Origin: Eubacterium limosum
GTDB taxonomy: Bacteria; Bacillota; Clostridia; Eubacteriales; Eubacteriaceae
DNA: 64,000 nt
Assembly: GCF_000807675.2 (NCBI RefSeq)
Contig: NZ_CP019962.1
Span: forward strand, 682,001-746,000
Reading direction: 5' to 3'
Shown here: positions 29,867 to 39,126 of the stretch, piece by piece
Numbering within the stretch: the first letter of the stretch is position 1
How the letters are laid out: the number at the start of each line of letters is the position of its first letter
Program-made: the position numbers and the translations under genes
The notes under the pieces: model-generated
The model's database searches: none
The model's input: the letters and a program-made list of their open reading frames with translations, nothing else
What the model was told of the DNA's origin: nothing

Positions 29867-31225
29867 TCAGTGATTTGAATGGTTTTCATTCCAGAGACGG
29901 TCAGCGTTGACTTTCCATGCTTTTGCGGCATCAAGGCACTTGTCGGAAAGTACCTTGACATCCTCAGGGTGGGTGAGGTCAGTGGAGTGGGCGCCGGACA
30001 GCTCGACCATACTGGTCAGTCGGCCAGGGTTATCAAGCAGCGGGCAGGGGCGCAGATGATTCTGGTTGAAAGGCTGATTTTTATGGTACTGCATGAACAG
30101 CGGCCGTTTGTAAGCCTCCAGAAGGGTTTGCTCGTGGATGTTGGAATCGGAGTAGTGGATAAAGGCGCAGGGCTCAATGTCGCCGCCGGCATTGATGTGC
30201 AGGTAGTTACGGCCTCCTGCGATACATCCCTTGACGTACTCGCCGTCATTCCAGAAATCCAGGGTAAACAGAGGCTTGGTACTCCGGAATCTGCGGATCT
30301 GATGATACATGTACTCACGCTGGTCCGCGGTGGCCATGAGCTCGGGCACTGCGTCCACGCCCACGGGCATGTAGGTAAAGAACCAGCCAAATTTACAGCC
30401 CTTTTCGATCATGGTGTCAAAATACGCCTCACTGCCGATGACATCGGTATTCTGTCGGTGATAGCAGGTGGAAAAGCCAAAGGGCAGTTTTTTGGCTTTT
30501 AAAATATCCATAGCCTTTACGACTGCGGCATAAGTTCCCTCACCGCGCCGCATGTCTGTCTCTTCCTCAAACCCCTCGACGCTGATGGCCGGGATAAAGT
30601 TCTGAACCCGAAGCATCTCATCGGCAAAGGCCTCGTCGATGAGGGTGGCGTTGGTAAAGGACAGAAAGGCACAGTCATCGTGCTTTTCACACAGCCGGAT
30701 AATGTCCTTTTTGCGCACAAGGGGCTCTCCGCCGGAATAGATGTACATATAAGTCCCGAGGGCTTTCCCCTGCTCGATAATACTGTCCAGTGTATCGAAA
30801 TCCATGGACATTTTATCCCCGTACTCCGCGGCCCAGCAGCCTGTACAGTGCAGATTGCAGGCAGAGGTGGGGTCCATGAGAATGGCCCACGGGATATTGC
30901 AGTCATATTTTTCCTTATTCATGTTCTGACGTTTACAGGCGATAATGACACTGTTGACGATAAAATTGTTAAAAAGACGTTTTCGGACACCGGGGTCAAT
31001 GTCTGTCCATAAGCTTTTTACCAGCCGGTTCCAGTTATTGTTTTTATCGGCCAGGGCCTCCTTGACAACCTTCATCTGCCCGGCGATGGTCTGGTCCTTA
31101 TCAAATTTTTCGACCCACTCGATCACTCTCGGGATATTTTTATCCGGATCTGCGTCCAGATACTTAATGACCTGTTTCATTCCAAAGGATTTGATGTTTT
31201 CACTTAAACTCATACTTGATGCCAT
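29867..31225 (-). CDS. Radical SAM protein of unknown substrate
   Basis: 452 residues. The cluster-binding motif is CNLHCTGC (Cys123, Cys127, Cys130), followed by YIYSGGEPL for SAM binding. The C-terminal part has further cysteines (CIAGG, GDIEPCAF, RPCPLLDNPG) that resemble a SPASM-like auxiliary-cluster region. An N-terminal helical extension of about 110 residues precedes the barrel. The ATG has GGAGG seven bases upstream. It is a single-gene unit. Similar proteins are common in clostridia, but I know of no assigned reaction. Confidence 0.87.
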   Translation of the reverse strand: MASSMSLSENIKSFGMKQVIKYLDADPDKNIPRVIEWVEKFDKDQTIAGQMKVVKEALADKNNNWNRLVKSLWTDIDPGVRKRLFNNFIVNSVIIACKRQNMNKEKYDCNIPWAILMDPTSACNLHCTGCWAAEYGDKMSMDFDTLDSIIEQGKALGTYMYIYSGGEPLVRKKDIIRLCEKHDDCAFLSFTNATLIDEAFADEMLRVQNFIPAISVEGFEEETDMRRGEGTYAAVVKAMDILKAKKLPFGFSTCYHRQNTDVIGSEAYFDTMIEKGCKFGWFFTYMPVGVDAVPELMATADQREYMYHQIRRFRSTKPLFTLDFWNDGEYVKGCIAGGRNYLHINAGGDIEPCAFIHYSDSNIHEQTLLEAYKRPLFMQYHKNQPFNQNHLRPCPLLDNPGRLTSMVELSGAHSTDLTHPEDVKVLSDKCLDAAKAWKVNADRLWNENHSNH

Positions 31226-31364
31226 TTTACAGCCTCCATTTTGTAAATCCTGACTACTTTTGATGCCCGGTTTTCTGTTTTTACTATAGCATCAGGAGAG
31301 TTGCATGTAATTAGACAATGTTCGGCTTTGTAAAAAATTCAGACAGATTCTGGAATTTGTCCAA

Positions 31365-31388
31365 TAAAAAAGCGGCCAGAAGGCCGCT
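31365..31388 (-). terminator. Terminator of the HAD phosphatase gene
   Basis: AGCGGCC (31371-31377), loop AGAA, GGCCGCT (31382-31388). Leftward it is followed by six T. The rest of 31226-31364 is the radical SAM gene's upstream region and holds no ORF. Confidence 0.85.
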
Positions 31389-31400
31389 GAAAAAATCTTA

Positions 31401-32192
31401 CTAATTGGTCGGTATTTCCCCTACTCCGTTTAAAATAAACTGCGGGCGGTATGGGAATTCCTTAACGGTTTCCGGTGTAGAGACGCCGGAGAGCACCAGG
31501 ATGGTGTGCATACCGGATTCAATGCCGGAGATAATGTCCGTATCCATGCGGTCACCGACAATGGCGGCATCCTCAGAATGAACGCCGAGCATGCGGATAC
31601 CAGTGCGAACCATGAGCGGATTCGGTTTTCCGACAAAATAAGCGGATTTTCCGGTTGCCAGCTCGATGGGAGCGGTAAATGCGCGGCAGGCTGGTACCAG
31701 GCCGCCTTCAGCAGGGCCGGTGAGGTCCGGGTTTGTCCCGATGAGTTTAGCGCCCTTTAAGACAAAACGAACAGCCTTCAGGATGGTATCATAGTTGTAG
31801 TTATAGCTTTCTCCCACAACAACATAATCCGGGTTCATATCATTCATGGTAATGCCAGCGCTGTATAAGGCGTTAATGAGGCCGGGTTCACCGATGACAT
31901 AGGCAGAGCAGCCCGGGGACTGTGTGCTCAGAAATTTAGCGGTGGCCAGGGCGCTGGTATAGAAATGGCTCTCATCAATATCAAGGCCAAGGCGGGAGAG
32001 CTTTTCCCTTAATTCAAGAGGCGATCGCTCGCTGGAGTTTGTGAGGAAGAGAAAGTTTTTATCCTCCCGGTACAGCCAGTCCACAAACTCGGGCACGCCA
32101 GGAAGAAGGCGGTTACCATGATAGATAACGCCGTCCATATCACAGATAAAACCTTTGATGCTGTCAAGGGTTTCTTTTAATGCTTCATTCAT
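31401..32192 (-). CDS. HAD-IIA family sugar-phosphatase (NagD-like)
   Basis: 263 residues. HAD motifs: CDMDGVIYHG (nucleophile Asp near residue 17), FLTNSS (motif II), a conserved Lys in GKPNPLM, and GDRMDTDIISG (motif IV). Type IIA cap domain as in NagD/AraL. These enzymes hydrolyse sugar or polyol phosphates and act as housecleaning phosphatases; the substrate is not predictable. The ATG at 32192 is preferred over an upstream TTG because GGAGG sits eight bases before it. Confidence 0.9.
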   Translation of the reverse strand: MNEALKETLDSIKGFICDMDGVIYHGNRLLPGVPEFVDWLYREDKNFLFLTNSSERSPLELREKLSRLGLDIDESHFYTSALATAKFLSTQSPGCSAYVIGEPGLINALYSAGITMNDMNPDYVVVGESYNYNYDTILKAVRFVLKGAKLIGTNPDLTGPAEGGLVPACRAFTAPIELATGKSAYFVGKPNPLMVRTGIRMLGVHSEDAAIVGDRMDTDIISGIESGMHTILVLSGVSTPETVKEFPYRPQFILNGVGEIPTN

Positions 32193-32346
32193 CGATATTA
32201 CCTCCAAAATTGAAAATCGATCCTATATAACTTTATTATATACGCTGTTACTTAAATTTGTAAAGATAAAAACCGTTAATTATATCCTTAAAAAAAGGTT
32301 AATTCCCAAAAAATCATAAAACTATCACACTACGTGTAAATAATTA

Positions 32347-32355
32347 TGATATAAT
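32347..32355 (+). promoter_or_regulatory. Extended -10 promoter upstream of a small membrane-protein gene
   Basis: TGA followed by TATAAT (32350-32355), 42 bases before the ATG. The -35 region is poor, as is usual for extended -10 promoters. The remainder of 32193-32346 shows no gene. Confidence 0.6.
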
Positions 32356-32396
32356 AAAATCCATTAGGAACATCCAATGGATTTGAGGAGATTTAA

Positions 32397-32771
32397 ATGG
32401 AGAAAAAGAAACTTGCCATCGGCATTGTGGCGGTTGCGGTGCTCAGTCTTGTGCTGGCGCTGTTAACTACCGGTATCAGTACAAAGGTTAAAACAAGTTC
32501 AGAGGCTGCAAAAGATGAAAAGCTGATTCTTGGAGCGTGGGCAGATGATTCTGGCGTCGATATTGAATTTGCGGATAACAATGTATTTAAAATGTTTGGC
32601 GACGATGTCGCGACCTATACAATGGACACAAAGGAAAAAAACGTGGACATGAAGTATGCTCAGGCCTACGGCGGACAGACCACCCGTATGTCCTATGTCA
32701 TCGACGGGGATACCCTGACCCTGACAGACAGGGACACAGGCGATGTCCATGTTTATAAAAAGACCCAGTAG
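32397..32771 (+). CDS. Small membrane-anchored hypothetical protein
   Basis: 124 residues: a single N-terminal hydrophobic helix (about 6-26) after EKKK, then a hydrophilic domain rich in Asp and Thr (LILGAWADDSGVDIEFADN, then SYVIDGDTLTLTDRDTGDV). The pattern, a short beta-rich domain with W-x-D near the start and a DTLTL strand, resembles lipocalin-like DUF4923/DUF5640-type domains that measure a minimal-model fold. No lipobox is visible. It has its own promoter and a strong terminator. Function unknown. Confidence 0.75.
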   Translation: MEKKKLAIGIVAVAVLSLVLALLTTGISTKVKTSSEAAKDEKLILGAWADDSGVDIEFADNNVFKMFGDDVATYTMDTKEKNVDMKYAQAYGGQTTRMSYVIDGDTLTLTDRDTGDVHVYKKTQ

Positions 32772-32777
32772 CACAGG

Positions 32778-32817
32778 CAGCACTTCCGCCATTTTTGGCG
32801 GAAGTGCTGTTTTTTTA
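32778..32817 (+). terminator. Strong Rho-independent terminator
   Basis: A 13-bp perfect stem CAGCACTTCCGCC / GGCGGAAGTGCTG with loop ATTTTT and eight T. Confidence 0.93.
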
Positions 32818-32892
32818 TTTTACGAAAACTAACCGGAGTCAAAAAATAGCCTTTATGAGCACAAAAAGTGCATTTAACCGGTGACATCAGAG

Positions 32893-32901
32893 TGATATAA
32901 T
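32893..32901 (+). promoter_or_regulatory. Extended -10 promoter of the MtnK-like gene
   Basis: TGA-TATAAT at 32893-32901, forty bases before the ATG at 32941. It has the same TGATATAAT form as 32347-32355. A direct repeat TAACCGG lies upstream (about 32830 and 32874). Confidence 0.6.
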
Positions 32902-32940
32902 AAATAAGTAAAAGTTTAGTATCAGCTTGGGGGAATTGCC

Positions 32941-34221
32941 ATGGGGTGTAAAAATTTTAAAGACATAAACAAAGAAACCGTTAAGGACTATTTAAAGGAG
33001 TGTACGGATTATTTTGCGCCGGATGCGCGGCTGAGCGTGTACGAAATCGGCGAAAGCGAGGAAGACGGCGACGGCTTCATCAATTTTCTGTACCGTGTCT
33101 GGGACGAAAACGGAAAATCCGTGATCGTCAAGCAGGCCAAAACCTATTATAAAGCCTTTGAGGAAGGCGTGGGCCCCTTTGTACAGGACCGCAACGCGCT
33201 GGAGGCAGATGTCATGCGCATCAAGGGCGCCATTACACCCGAATATATTCCAGAGGTCTATCAGGTAGACTTGGATAACCATATTTACCTCTGTGAGGAT
33301 TGCAGCGACCTGAAAATCCTGCGGTTTGAACTCATGAAAGGGAAAAAATTTCCGGATTTCCCGAAAAAAATTGGGGAATTTATCGCCAAGTCCAACTTTT
33401 ACACTTCTGAATATTATTTAGACCCAACGGTCTATAAAGAGCTTCAGGCAAAATTCCTGAACCCGAATATGCGTCTGGTTTTTGAGATTGGCCTGTTCCT
33501 AAAAGATGAGCACGCCATCGATGACCGTGACCCTCATGATGACCCGAATGCTGATCCCGAACGGCTGGCCATGGGCGATGCTCCATGGAAAAGCACGGCT
33601 TTCCGCACCGAGATGCTCAAGCTGCGCGACATTCACATGAAACACTGCGAATGCCTGGTACACGGCGATCTGCACACCTCCAACATCATGATAAACGATG
33701 AAAAAATGAAAATCATTGACCAGGAATACGCCTTTATGGGGGCTTCATCCTCCGATACTGGCTATCTCATGGGCAGTGTGCTCTATGAATACATTCGCTG
33801 GTTTTATATGGACGATTACCCTGAGGATTTCTGTAAGGATTTCAGGGAAACTATTCTCAGCTATATGCGGGACATTATCCATACCTACAATGCGGTTTAT
33901 ACCGAGTGCTGGAAAAAGGACGCAAAGGTTACCTACCGTGACTTTGACGACTTCCGCGAGTCCATCCTCAGGAATTTTATTCAGGAGGTCTGCGGTTTTA
34001 CCGGCTGCCAGATCACGAGCCGCGTAGGCGGTCTTGTTCCTCTCCCCGACTTTGATACCATCGAGGACCGGGATAAACGCAACGAGGCCTGCCGCCTGTC
34101 ACTCACCATTGCCAACTACTTGATCATGCACCGTATGGAAATCGAAAGCATCGACGACATGGTGGACACCATTGTGCGGATAACAGAAAACTTTTTTAAA
34201 CTGATAAAGATTATTGATTAA
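32941..34221 (+). CDS. Methylthioribose-kinase-like APH-fold kinase
   Basis: 426 residues with the aminoglycoside-phosphotransferase fold. The catalytic loop is CLVHGDLHTSNIMI and the metal-binding segment is IIDQEYAFMG, which corresponds to the MtnK D-x-E-FAFYG motif. A nucleotide-contacting YLCEDCSDLKILR lies near residue 117. MtnK phosphorylates methylthioribose in methionine salvage. No other salvage gene (mtnA, mtnN) is near, and no SAM riboswitch is seen upstream, so the assignment is to the fold and subfamily, not to the pathway. Confidence 0.8.
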   Translation: MGCKNFKDINKETVKDYLKECTDYFAPDARLSVYEIGESEEDGDGFINFLYRVWDENGKSVIVKQAKTYYKAFEEGVGPFVQDRNALEADVMRIKGAITPEYIPEVYQVDLDNHIYLCEDCSDLKILRFELMKGKKFPDFPKKIGEFIAKSNFYTSEYYLDPTVYKELQAKFLNPNMRLVFEIGLFLKDEHAIDDRDPHDDPNADPERLAMGDAPWKSTAFRTEMLKLRDIHMKHCECLVHGDLHTSNIMINDEKMKIIDQEYAFMGASSSDTGYLMGSVLYEYIRWFYMDDYPEDFCKDFRETILSYMRDIIHTYNAVYTECWKKDAKVTYRDFDDFRESILRNFIQEVCGFTGCQITSRVGGLVPLPDFDTIEDRDKRNEACRLSLTIANYLIMHRMEIESIDDMVDTIVRITENFFKLIKIID

Positions 34222-34226
34222 TTATA

Positions 34227-34259
34227 AAACCCCCCATATGAAAAGCATATGGGGGGTTT
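34227..34259 (+). terminator. Very stable hairpin between the MtnK-like and TusA-like genes
   Basis: A 14-bp perfect stem AAACCCCCCATATG / CATATGGGGGGTTT with loop AAAAG. It is followed by ATATAAGG, not a clean T-run. It ends 16 bases before the TusA-like ATG. It may terminate the upstream gene or act as an attenuator or RNA-stability element for tusA. Confidence 0.6.
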
Positions 34260-34275
34260 ATATAAGGAGAAACCA

Positions 34276-34491
34276 ATGAAAAAAATTGATTGTCTCGGCG
34301 ATATGTGCCCGGTTCCGGTCATGAAGCTTCAGCGTGAAACGAAAAAGATGAAGCCCGGCGAGAGCGTTCTTCTCATCACAGACCACAGCTGTACGGTAAA
34401 AAGTGTCCGGGAGTTCTGTGCGGGCATGCAGATGGCGTGCGTTTGTGATGAGGTTATGAACGGGGTTTGGGAGATCACAGTCAGCAGATAG
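34276..34491 (+). CDS. TusA/SirA-family sulfur carrier
   Basis: A 71-residue protein with DCLGDMCPVPVMK: the CPxP cysteine (Cys11) is the persulfide carrier, and an additional Cys6 precedes it. TusA-like proteins relay sulfur or selenium as persulfide or perselenide. The ATG at 34276 has AAGGAGA upstream; a longer in-frame start would lie inside the hairpin. It is the first of two TusA-like genes around a LysR gene, and its end overlaps the convergent LysR gene by 11 bp. Confidence 0.9.
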   Translation: MKKIDCLGDMCPVPVMKLQRETKKMKPGESVLLITDHSCTVKSVREFCAGMQMACVCDEVMNGVWEITVSR

Positions 34492-35380
34492 TGTCGGCCA
34501 GAATCTTTTCAATATAGCAGATCAGCTTCAGGAGGGTGCGGTCCCGGTACTCCGAAGCTTTTTTCTTAATAATGTAGTAGTCGTTCTGTAAGGTCAGCCC
34601 TTCAACGCTGATGATTTTGAGCTGTTTATGGTACAGCTCTTTTTTTATGCACATATATGGGAGAAAGGCCATGCCGTAGCCGTTGATGGTGGAAAGCTTA
34701 ATGGACTCAATGGAATCCTGTTTAAAAAGGATCATCAAGCTTTCGATGTCCACCCCTTCATCCGTAAGGCGTTTTTCGAGGTGCTGTTCTGTTTTCTGGT
34801 CAGTGGTCAGGGTGAGCAGCGGATAGCGGCTGAGGTCTTCTTTTAGGATATGATCTTCAATTTCCATATCGCTTCCGGCCACGAGAAAGACATCGTCTGA
34901 AAAAAACTTTTGCCCTGTCAGTGAAGGATCCGACGGCGGACCTGTGATAAAACCAATGTCGCCCTGGTCGCAGTTGATCTGCTGCTCAATCCTGTGGCTG
35001 GCCATGGAGGAAATCTCCAGCGAGTAAGTCGGAAAATTCTTCTTAATATAATAAAGTGTGCAGGGCAGGGCATAAGAAGCGATGATGGGTGTGGACAGAA
35101 TATGGAGTACACGGTTGCTCTCTTCATTCTCCTGAAGCTCTCTGATCATACTGTCATAGGTAGAGGTCAGGTGTACTGCGTATTCGTAGACGGTTTTTCC
35201 GCTGCAGGTCAGCGTTACGCCCTTGTTGCTGCGCTCAATGAGGCTGGTGTTAAAAAGCTGTTCCATGGTTTTGATCTGCTGGCTTAAGGCCGACTGCGAG
35301 ATAAAGGTCTGTTCTGCGGTTTTGGTGATGCTTCCGTTATCTGCGATTTTGATAAACATTCTTAAAGACTCGATATTCAT
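34481..35380 (-). CDS. LysR-family transcriptional regulator
   Basis: 299 residues. The N-terminal winged HTH has the usual LRMFIKIADNGSITKTAEQ and ISQSALSQQIKTMEQLF. A periplasmic-binding-like effector domain follows (about 90-299). It is divergent from the YeeE-TusA-YeeE-TrxR operon, whose promoter region (35381-35558) it probably controls, as LysR proteins usually do. The effector is unknown; a sulfur or selenium compound would fit the neighbours. Confidence 0.93.
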   Translation of the reverse strand: MNIESLRMFIKIADNGSITKTAEQTFISQSALSQQIKTMEQLFNTSLIERSNKGVTLTCSGKTVYEYAVHLTSTYDSMIRELQENEESNRVLHILSTPIIASYALPCTLYYIKKNFPTYSLEISSMASHRIEQQINCDQGDIGFITGPPSDPSLTGQKFFSDDVFLVAGSDMEIEDHILKEDLSRYPLLTLTTDQKTEQHLEKRLTDEGVDIESLMILFKQDSIESIKLSTINGYGMAFLPYMCIKKELYHKQLKIISVEGLTLQNDYYIIKKKASEYRDRTLLKLICYIEKILADTIC

Positions 35381-35505
35381 CCTCTCGCCTCCTTTGTGAT
35401 TGATTACAGTATATCACAGAACAGGAATAAGGTGCTGAAATTCTACCATCAGTTTTTCTTATGCTGAATCTTTTTTCGATGTTATTCAAATTACTGATGA
35501 GATGC

Positions 35506-35511
35506 TATAAT
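35506..35511 (+). promoter_or_regulatory. -10 element of the YeeE/TusA operon
   Basis: TATAAT at 35506-35511 in the 178-bp gap between the LysR gene and the YeeE gene. There is no good -35, in line with an activator-dependent promoter. Several T-N11-A dyads typical of LysR sites are present, for example near 35398-35415. Confidence 0.5.
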
Positions 35512-35558
35512 GGAATCATCAAAAGTTGATAGTTTTTTAACAAAGGAGGGGAAAGGAT

Positions 35559-36242
35559 TTGGAAGAAGAAAAGATTCAGCGGTCTACCAGGACACGCGCG
35601 CCAAGAAAGCCAAAAAAGAACCAGATACCCATCGCCATTGTGGTAACGATTTTAGTCGTGGCCGCAGGTGTGTATCTTGGACTGGGAAGCGAGAAGCTGC
35701 CGGTATACTGGATTATCGGGCTCTGCTTTGGTTTTATCCTTCAGCGGGCGCGATTCTGTTTTACCGCGTCGGTGCGTGACCCAAGCCTTACCGGGAGCAC
35801 CTCACTGACCCGGGCGGTACTCATTGCATTCGCGGTAACGACCATTGGCTTTACAGCCATCAAGTATGGCGCGGTTCTGAACGGCCAGGAAATACCGGGC
35901 ATGAGTTCTGTAGCGCCTATCAGTCTGCCTTTGGCATTGGGGGCCGTATTCTTTGGGATCGGCATGGTCATCGCGGGGGGCTGCGCCTCCGGAACGCTGA
36001 TGCGTGTCGGCGAAGGGTTTACCATGCAGATGCTGGCTTTGGTGTTCTTTGTGGTCGGTTCCTTCTGGGGCGCTCACGACATGGGATTCTGGGACGGTGT
36101 CTTTAACACCAATGCGCCCAAGATCTTTTTACCGGATGTGTTTGGATGGTTCGGCGCTTTAGTCGTCCAGGGATTAATTATTCTTCTGCTGTATATTGCC
36201 GCAAGGCAGTGGCAGAAAAAGAAAATGGGAACAGCGGATTAA
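35559..36242 (+). CDS. YeeE/YedE-family membrane transporter
   Basis: 227 residues with about five transmembrane helices and the family motif GFILQRARFCFTASVRD plus the second-half GGCASGTLMRVGEG, whose cysteines line the thiosulfate path in TsuA. The start is a TTG at 35559 behind AGGAGG; no ATG is available. Known relatives import thiosulfate (TsuA/YeeE) or are linked to selenium use (YedE). It pairs with the second YeeE at 36541, possibly forming one transporter. Confidence 0.86.
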   Translation: MEEEKIQRSTRTRAPRKPKKNQIPIAIVVTILVVAAGVYLGLGSEKLPVYWIIGLCFGFILQRARFCFTASVRDPSLTGSTSLTRAVLIAFAVTTIGFTAIKYGAVLNGQEIPGMSSVAPISLPLALGAVFFGIGMVIAGGCASGTLMRVGEGFTMQMLALVFFVVGSFWGAHDMGFWDGVFNTNAPKIFLPDVFGWFGALVVQGLIILLLYIAARQWQKKKMGTAD

Positions 36243-36286
36243 TTGGAATTCAAAAAATGAGATTATAAGAAAAAGGAGAAATTAAA

Positions 36287-36514
36287 ATGAGTGAATATAC
36301 GTTAGATTGTTTAGGTGAAGCCTGTCCAGTGCCATTGATGAAAACAGAAAAGGAACTGGCAAAACTGAATGTGGGAGACCTGCTGATTGTCGCCATTGAT
36401 CACAGCTGCGCGATGAAAAATGTGCCGGAATGGGCGCGCGCTCAGGGCCATAACGTCGAAATCGAAGAAGTGGACGACGGCGAATGGGAAGTTGTGATTG
36501 AAAAAACCAAATAA
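36287..36514 (+). CDS. TusA/YedF-family sulfur carrier
   Basis: 75 residues, with CLGEACPVPLMK (CPxP cysteine is Cys13, with Cys8 upstream) and the conserved DHSCA. Close in sequence to the TusA-like protein at 34276. It lies between two YeeE genes and follows a good AAGGAG, so it probably accepts the imported sulfur or selenium species. Confidence 0.92.
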   Translation: MSEYTLDCLGEACPVPLMKTEKELAKLNVGDLLIVAIDHSCAMKNVPEWARAQGHNVEIEEVDDGEWEVVIEKTK

Positions 36515-36540
36515 CCCAATATGAGGGGGAGGTTGTTATT

Positions 36541-37089
36541 GTGAAAGAATTTTTTCAAAAGCTCAGTAAGAATGATTTTTATAAAAAATTGATGAAAGAG
36601 CCTTTGACCTATGTGGCCGGCGCGGTGCTGCTGTCTGTTTTTCAGATCGCGCACCTGGCGTCCCTCGGCAGTGCCTGGGGCGTTACCAGTGCATTTGCGG
36701 ACTGGGGCGCCTGGATTTACCAGGGCCTCGGCGGGGATGTGAGCTCCTGGGCTTATTTTGCCGGTGAAAAGGCGCAGCATACCCTGGCCGCAGGCTTCCT
36801 GCACGACGGTGGTTCCATCCGAAATATTGGGATTATCGTCGGTGCTTTACTGGCCACGCTCTACGCATCACAGTTTAAAATTAAGAAAATCAAGTCCATT
36901 CGCCAGGTAGTGGCCGCTGTCTTAGGCGGTCTCCTCATGGGCTATGGCGCCAGAATGGCTCACGGCTGTAATATCGGAGCGCTGTACAGTGGAATTGCTT
37001 CACTGTCCCTTTCTGGTTGGATTTTCGCAGCTTTCTTAATGGTCGGTGCTTTTATCGGCAGCAAGCTGCTGGCAAAGTATTTTATGTAA
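36541..37089 (+). CDS. YeeE/YedE-family membrane transporter, second subunit
   Basis: 182 residues, GTG start with GAGGGGGAGG upstream. Transmembrane segments at about 20-40, 90-112, 120-140 and 155-178. The hallmark GARMAHGCNIGALYSGIAS holds the conserved cysteine. Together with the first YeeE it covers the two halves of a full-length transporter. Confidence 0.87.
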   Translation: MKEFFQKLSKNDFYKKLMKEPLTYVAGAVLLSVFQIAHLASLGSAWGVTSAFADWGAWIYQGLGGDVSSWAYFAGEKAQHTLAAGFLHDGGSIRNIGIIVGALLATLYASQFKIKKIKSIRQVVAAVLGGLLMGYGARMAHGCNIGALYSGIASLSLSGWIFAAFLMVGAFIGSKLLAKYFM

Positions 37090-37113
37090 TCTGCAATCAA
37101 TTAGGAGTATGGA

Positions 37114-38337
37114 ATGAATAAGAAAACAGAGAAATATGATGTTGTAATAATCGGCGGCGGCGCCGCTGGCCTGACAGCTGGGATCTACTGCGGGCGTGCC
37201 CGTCTCAAAACCCTGCTGATCGAAAAGGCGCTGGTGGGCGGTCTCGCCACCTATACCAGTGAAATTGAAAATTATCCCGGCTTTCCAGCAGGCTCAAGCG
37301 GCCTGGGGCTTATGGATTTATTCCATGAACAGGCCAAAAAATTCGGCGTCAAGTTTAAGCTGACCGATGTGCGCTCCGTGGATTTCTCGGGTGAAACCAA
37401 GGTGGTTGAAACCTTCAGAAACCGCTTTGAAGCCAAGGTCGTCATTGTGGCCACCGGTGGAAAGCCCCGCCTGACCGGCGCCGAAAACGAGGATAAATAT
37501 CTGTATGACAAGGGTATTTCCTTCTGCGCGACCTGTGACGCGGCCGCCAACACCGGAAAGACCGTGATGGTCATCGGCAGCGGAGACGCCGCCATCGAGG
37601 AAGGCACCTTCCTGACCAAGTTTGCGGACAAGGTCATTGTTTCCGTCATGCACGAGGAAGGCAAAATGGACTGTAACGAGATCGCCAAGGCCCAGGCTCT
37701 GGAAAATCCAAAGATGGAATTTATCTGGAATACCGTTGCCGAACGCTTTGAGGGCGACGAACACCTGGATACCGTTGTGCTGAAAAATATTAAAACCGAA
37801 GAATCCATCCCTGTCAAGGTGGATACCTGTTTCCTCTTTATCGGCTATCTCCCCAATACTGAATGGTTTAAGGATATCCTGGATATGAACCGTGGCGGTT
37901 ACCTCATTACCAACGAACGTATGGAAACCAATGTGCCGGGTGTCCTTGCCGCAGGCGATGTCCGTGATAAATTCTTAAAACAGGTTGCCACAGCTGTAGG
38001 CGACGGCGCCATTGCTGGCTATGGTGCAGAAAAATACATCTCAGAGCTGGAAGTCTACGAAAGCCAGGTGCTCAACAATGGCGAACCCTCCGTCGTCTAT
38101 GTATGGAACGCGGTAGACCCCAAATGCCGTGAGCTTATGACCACCGTAGAAGCCTTCCAGGAAAAACACGCAGGCGATCTCCACGTCACCAATGTGGATA
38201 TCTACAAATCCGACGGCATTGCCAGACGTTTGGGCATCTCCGAAGTGCCGGCGGTTCTCTACATCAAGGACAACGAAGTCCAGAAAACCCTGACCCAAAA
38301 TATCTCCATGGAAGGGCTTGAAGGACTGGTAGATTAG
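37114..38337 (+). CDS. Thioredoxin-reductase-like flavoprotein fused to a one-cysteine thioredoxin domain
   Basis: 407 residues. Residues 1-310 form a TrxR: FAD motif IGGGAAGLTAGIYCGRA, redox-active CATC (Cys138, Cys141), NADPH motif GSGDAA, and AAGDVRD. Residues about 318-407 have a thioredoxin fold with the cis-proline SEVPAVLY, but the usual WxxxCGPC is W331-N-A-V-D-P-K-C338, so the first catalytic cysteine is Asp335. The fused domain cannot be a dithiol reductase and may bind a persulfide or selenopersulfide. Last gene of the YeeE/TusA operon. Confidence 0.88.
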   Translation: MNKKTEKYDVVIIGGGAAGLTAGIYCGRARLKTLLIEKALVGGLATYTSEIENYPGFPAGSSGLGLMDLFHEQAKKFGVKFKLTDVRSVDFSGETKVVETFRNRFEAKVVIVATGGKPRLTGAENEDKYLYDKGISFCATCDAAANTGKTVMVIGSGDAAIEEGTFLTKFADKVIVSVMHEEGKMDCNEIAKAQALENPKMEFIWNTVAERFEGDEHLDTVVLKNIKTEESIPVKVDTCFLFIGYLPNTEWFKDILDMNRGGYLITNERMETNVPGVLAAGDVRDKFLKQVATAVGDGAIAGYGAEKYISELEVYESQVLNNGEPSVVYVWNAVDPKCRELMTTVEAFQEKHAGDLHVTNVDIYKSDGIARRLGISEVPAVLYIKDNEVQKTLTQNISMEGLEGLVD

Positions 38338-38402
38338 ACCGTAATCCATTATCAAGATTAAACCAACTCGTTAATACACCCAACTTAAAACCACTTAGAT
38401 AA

Positions 38403-38430
38403 AGAAGCCCCGCTTTTTCAGCGGGGCTTC
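38403..38430. terminator. Terminator between convergent trxR-like and deoC genes
   Basis: GAAGCCCCGC (38404-38413), loop TTTTTCA, GCGGGGCTTC (38421-38430). Leftward it is followed by TTTAT, rightward by TGATAATTT, so it serves deoC better. Confidence 0.78.
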
Positions 38431-38447
38431 TGATAATTTAAAAGTTT

Positions 38448-39113
<666 letters not shown>

Positions 39114-39126
39114 TTTGTCAGTTCCT

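Noticed and set aside
32818-32940. SAM riboswitch upstream of the methylthioribose-kinase-like gene
   Set aside because: Only a small GCAC/GTGC hairpin and a TAACCGG direct repeat are present, with no multi-stem SAM-I layout or terminator.
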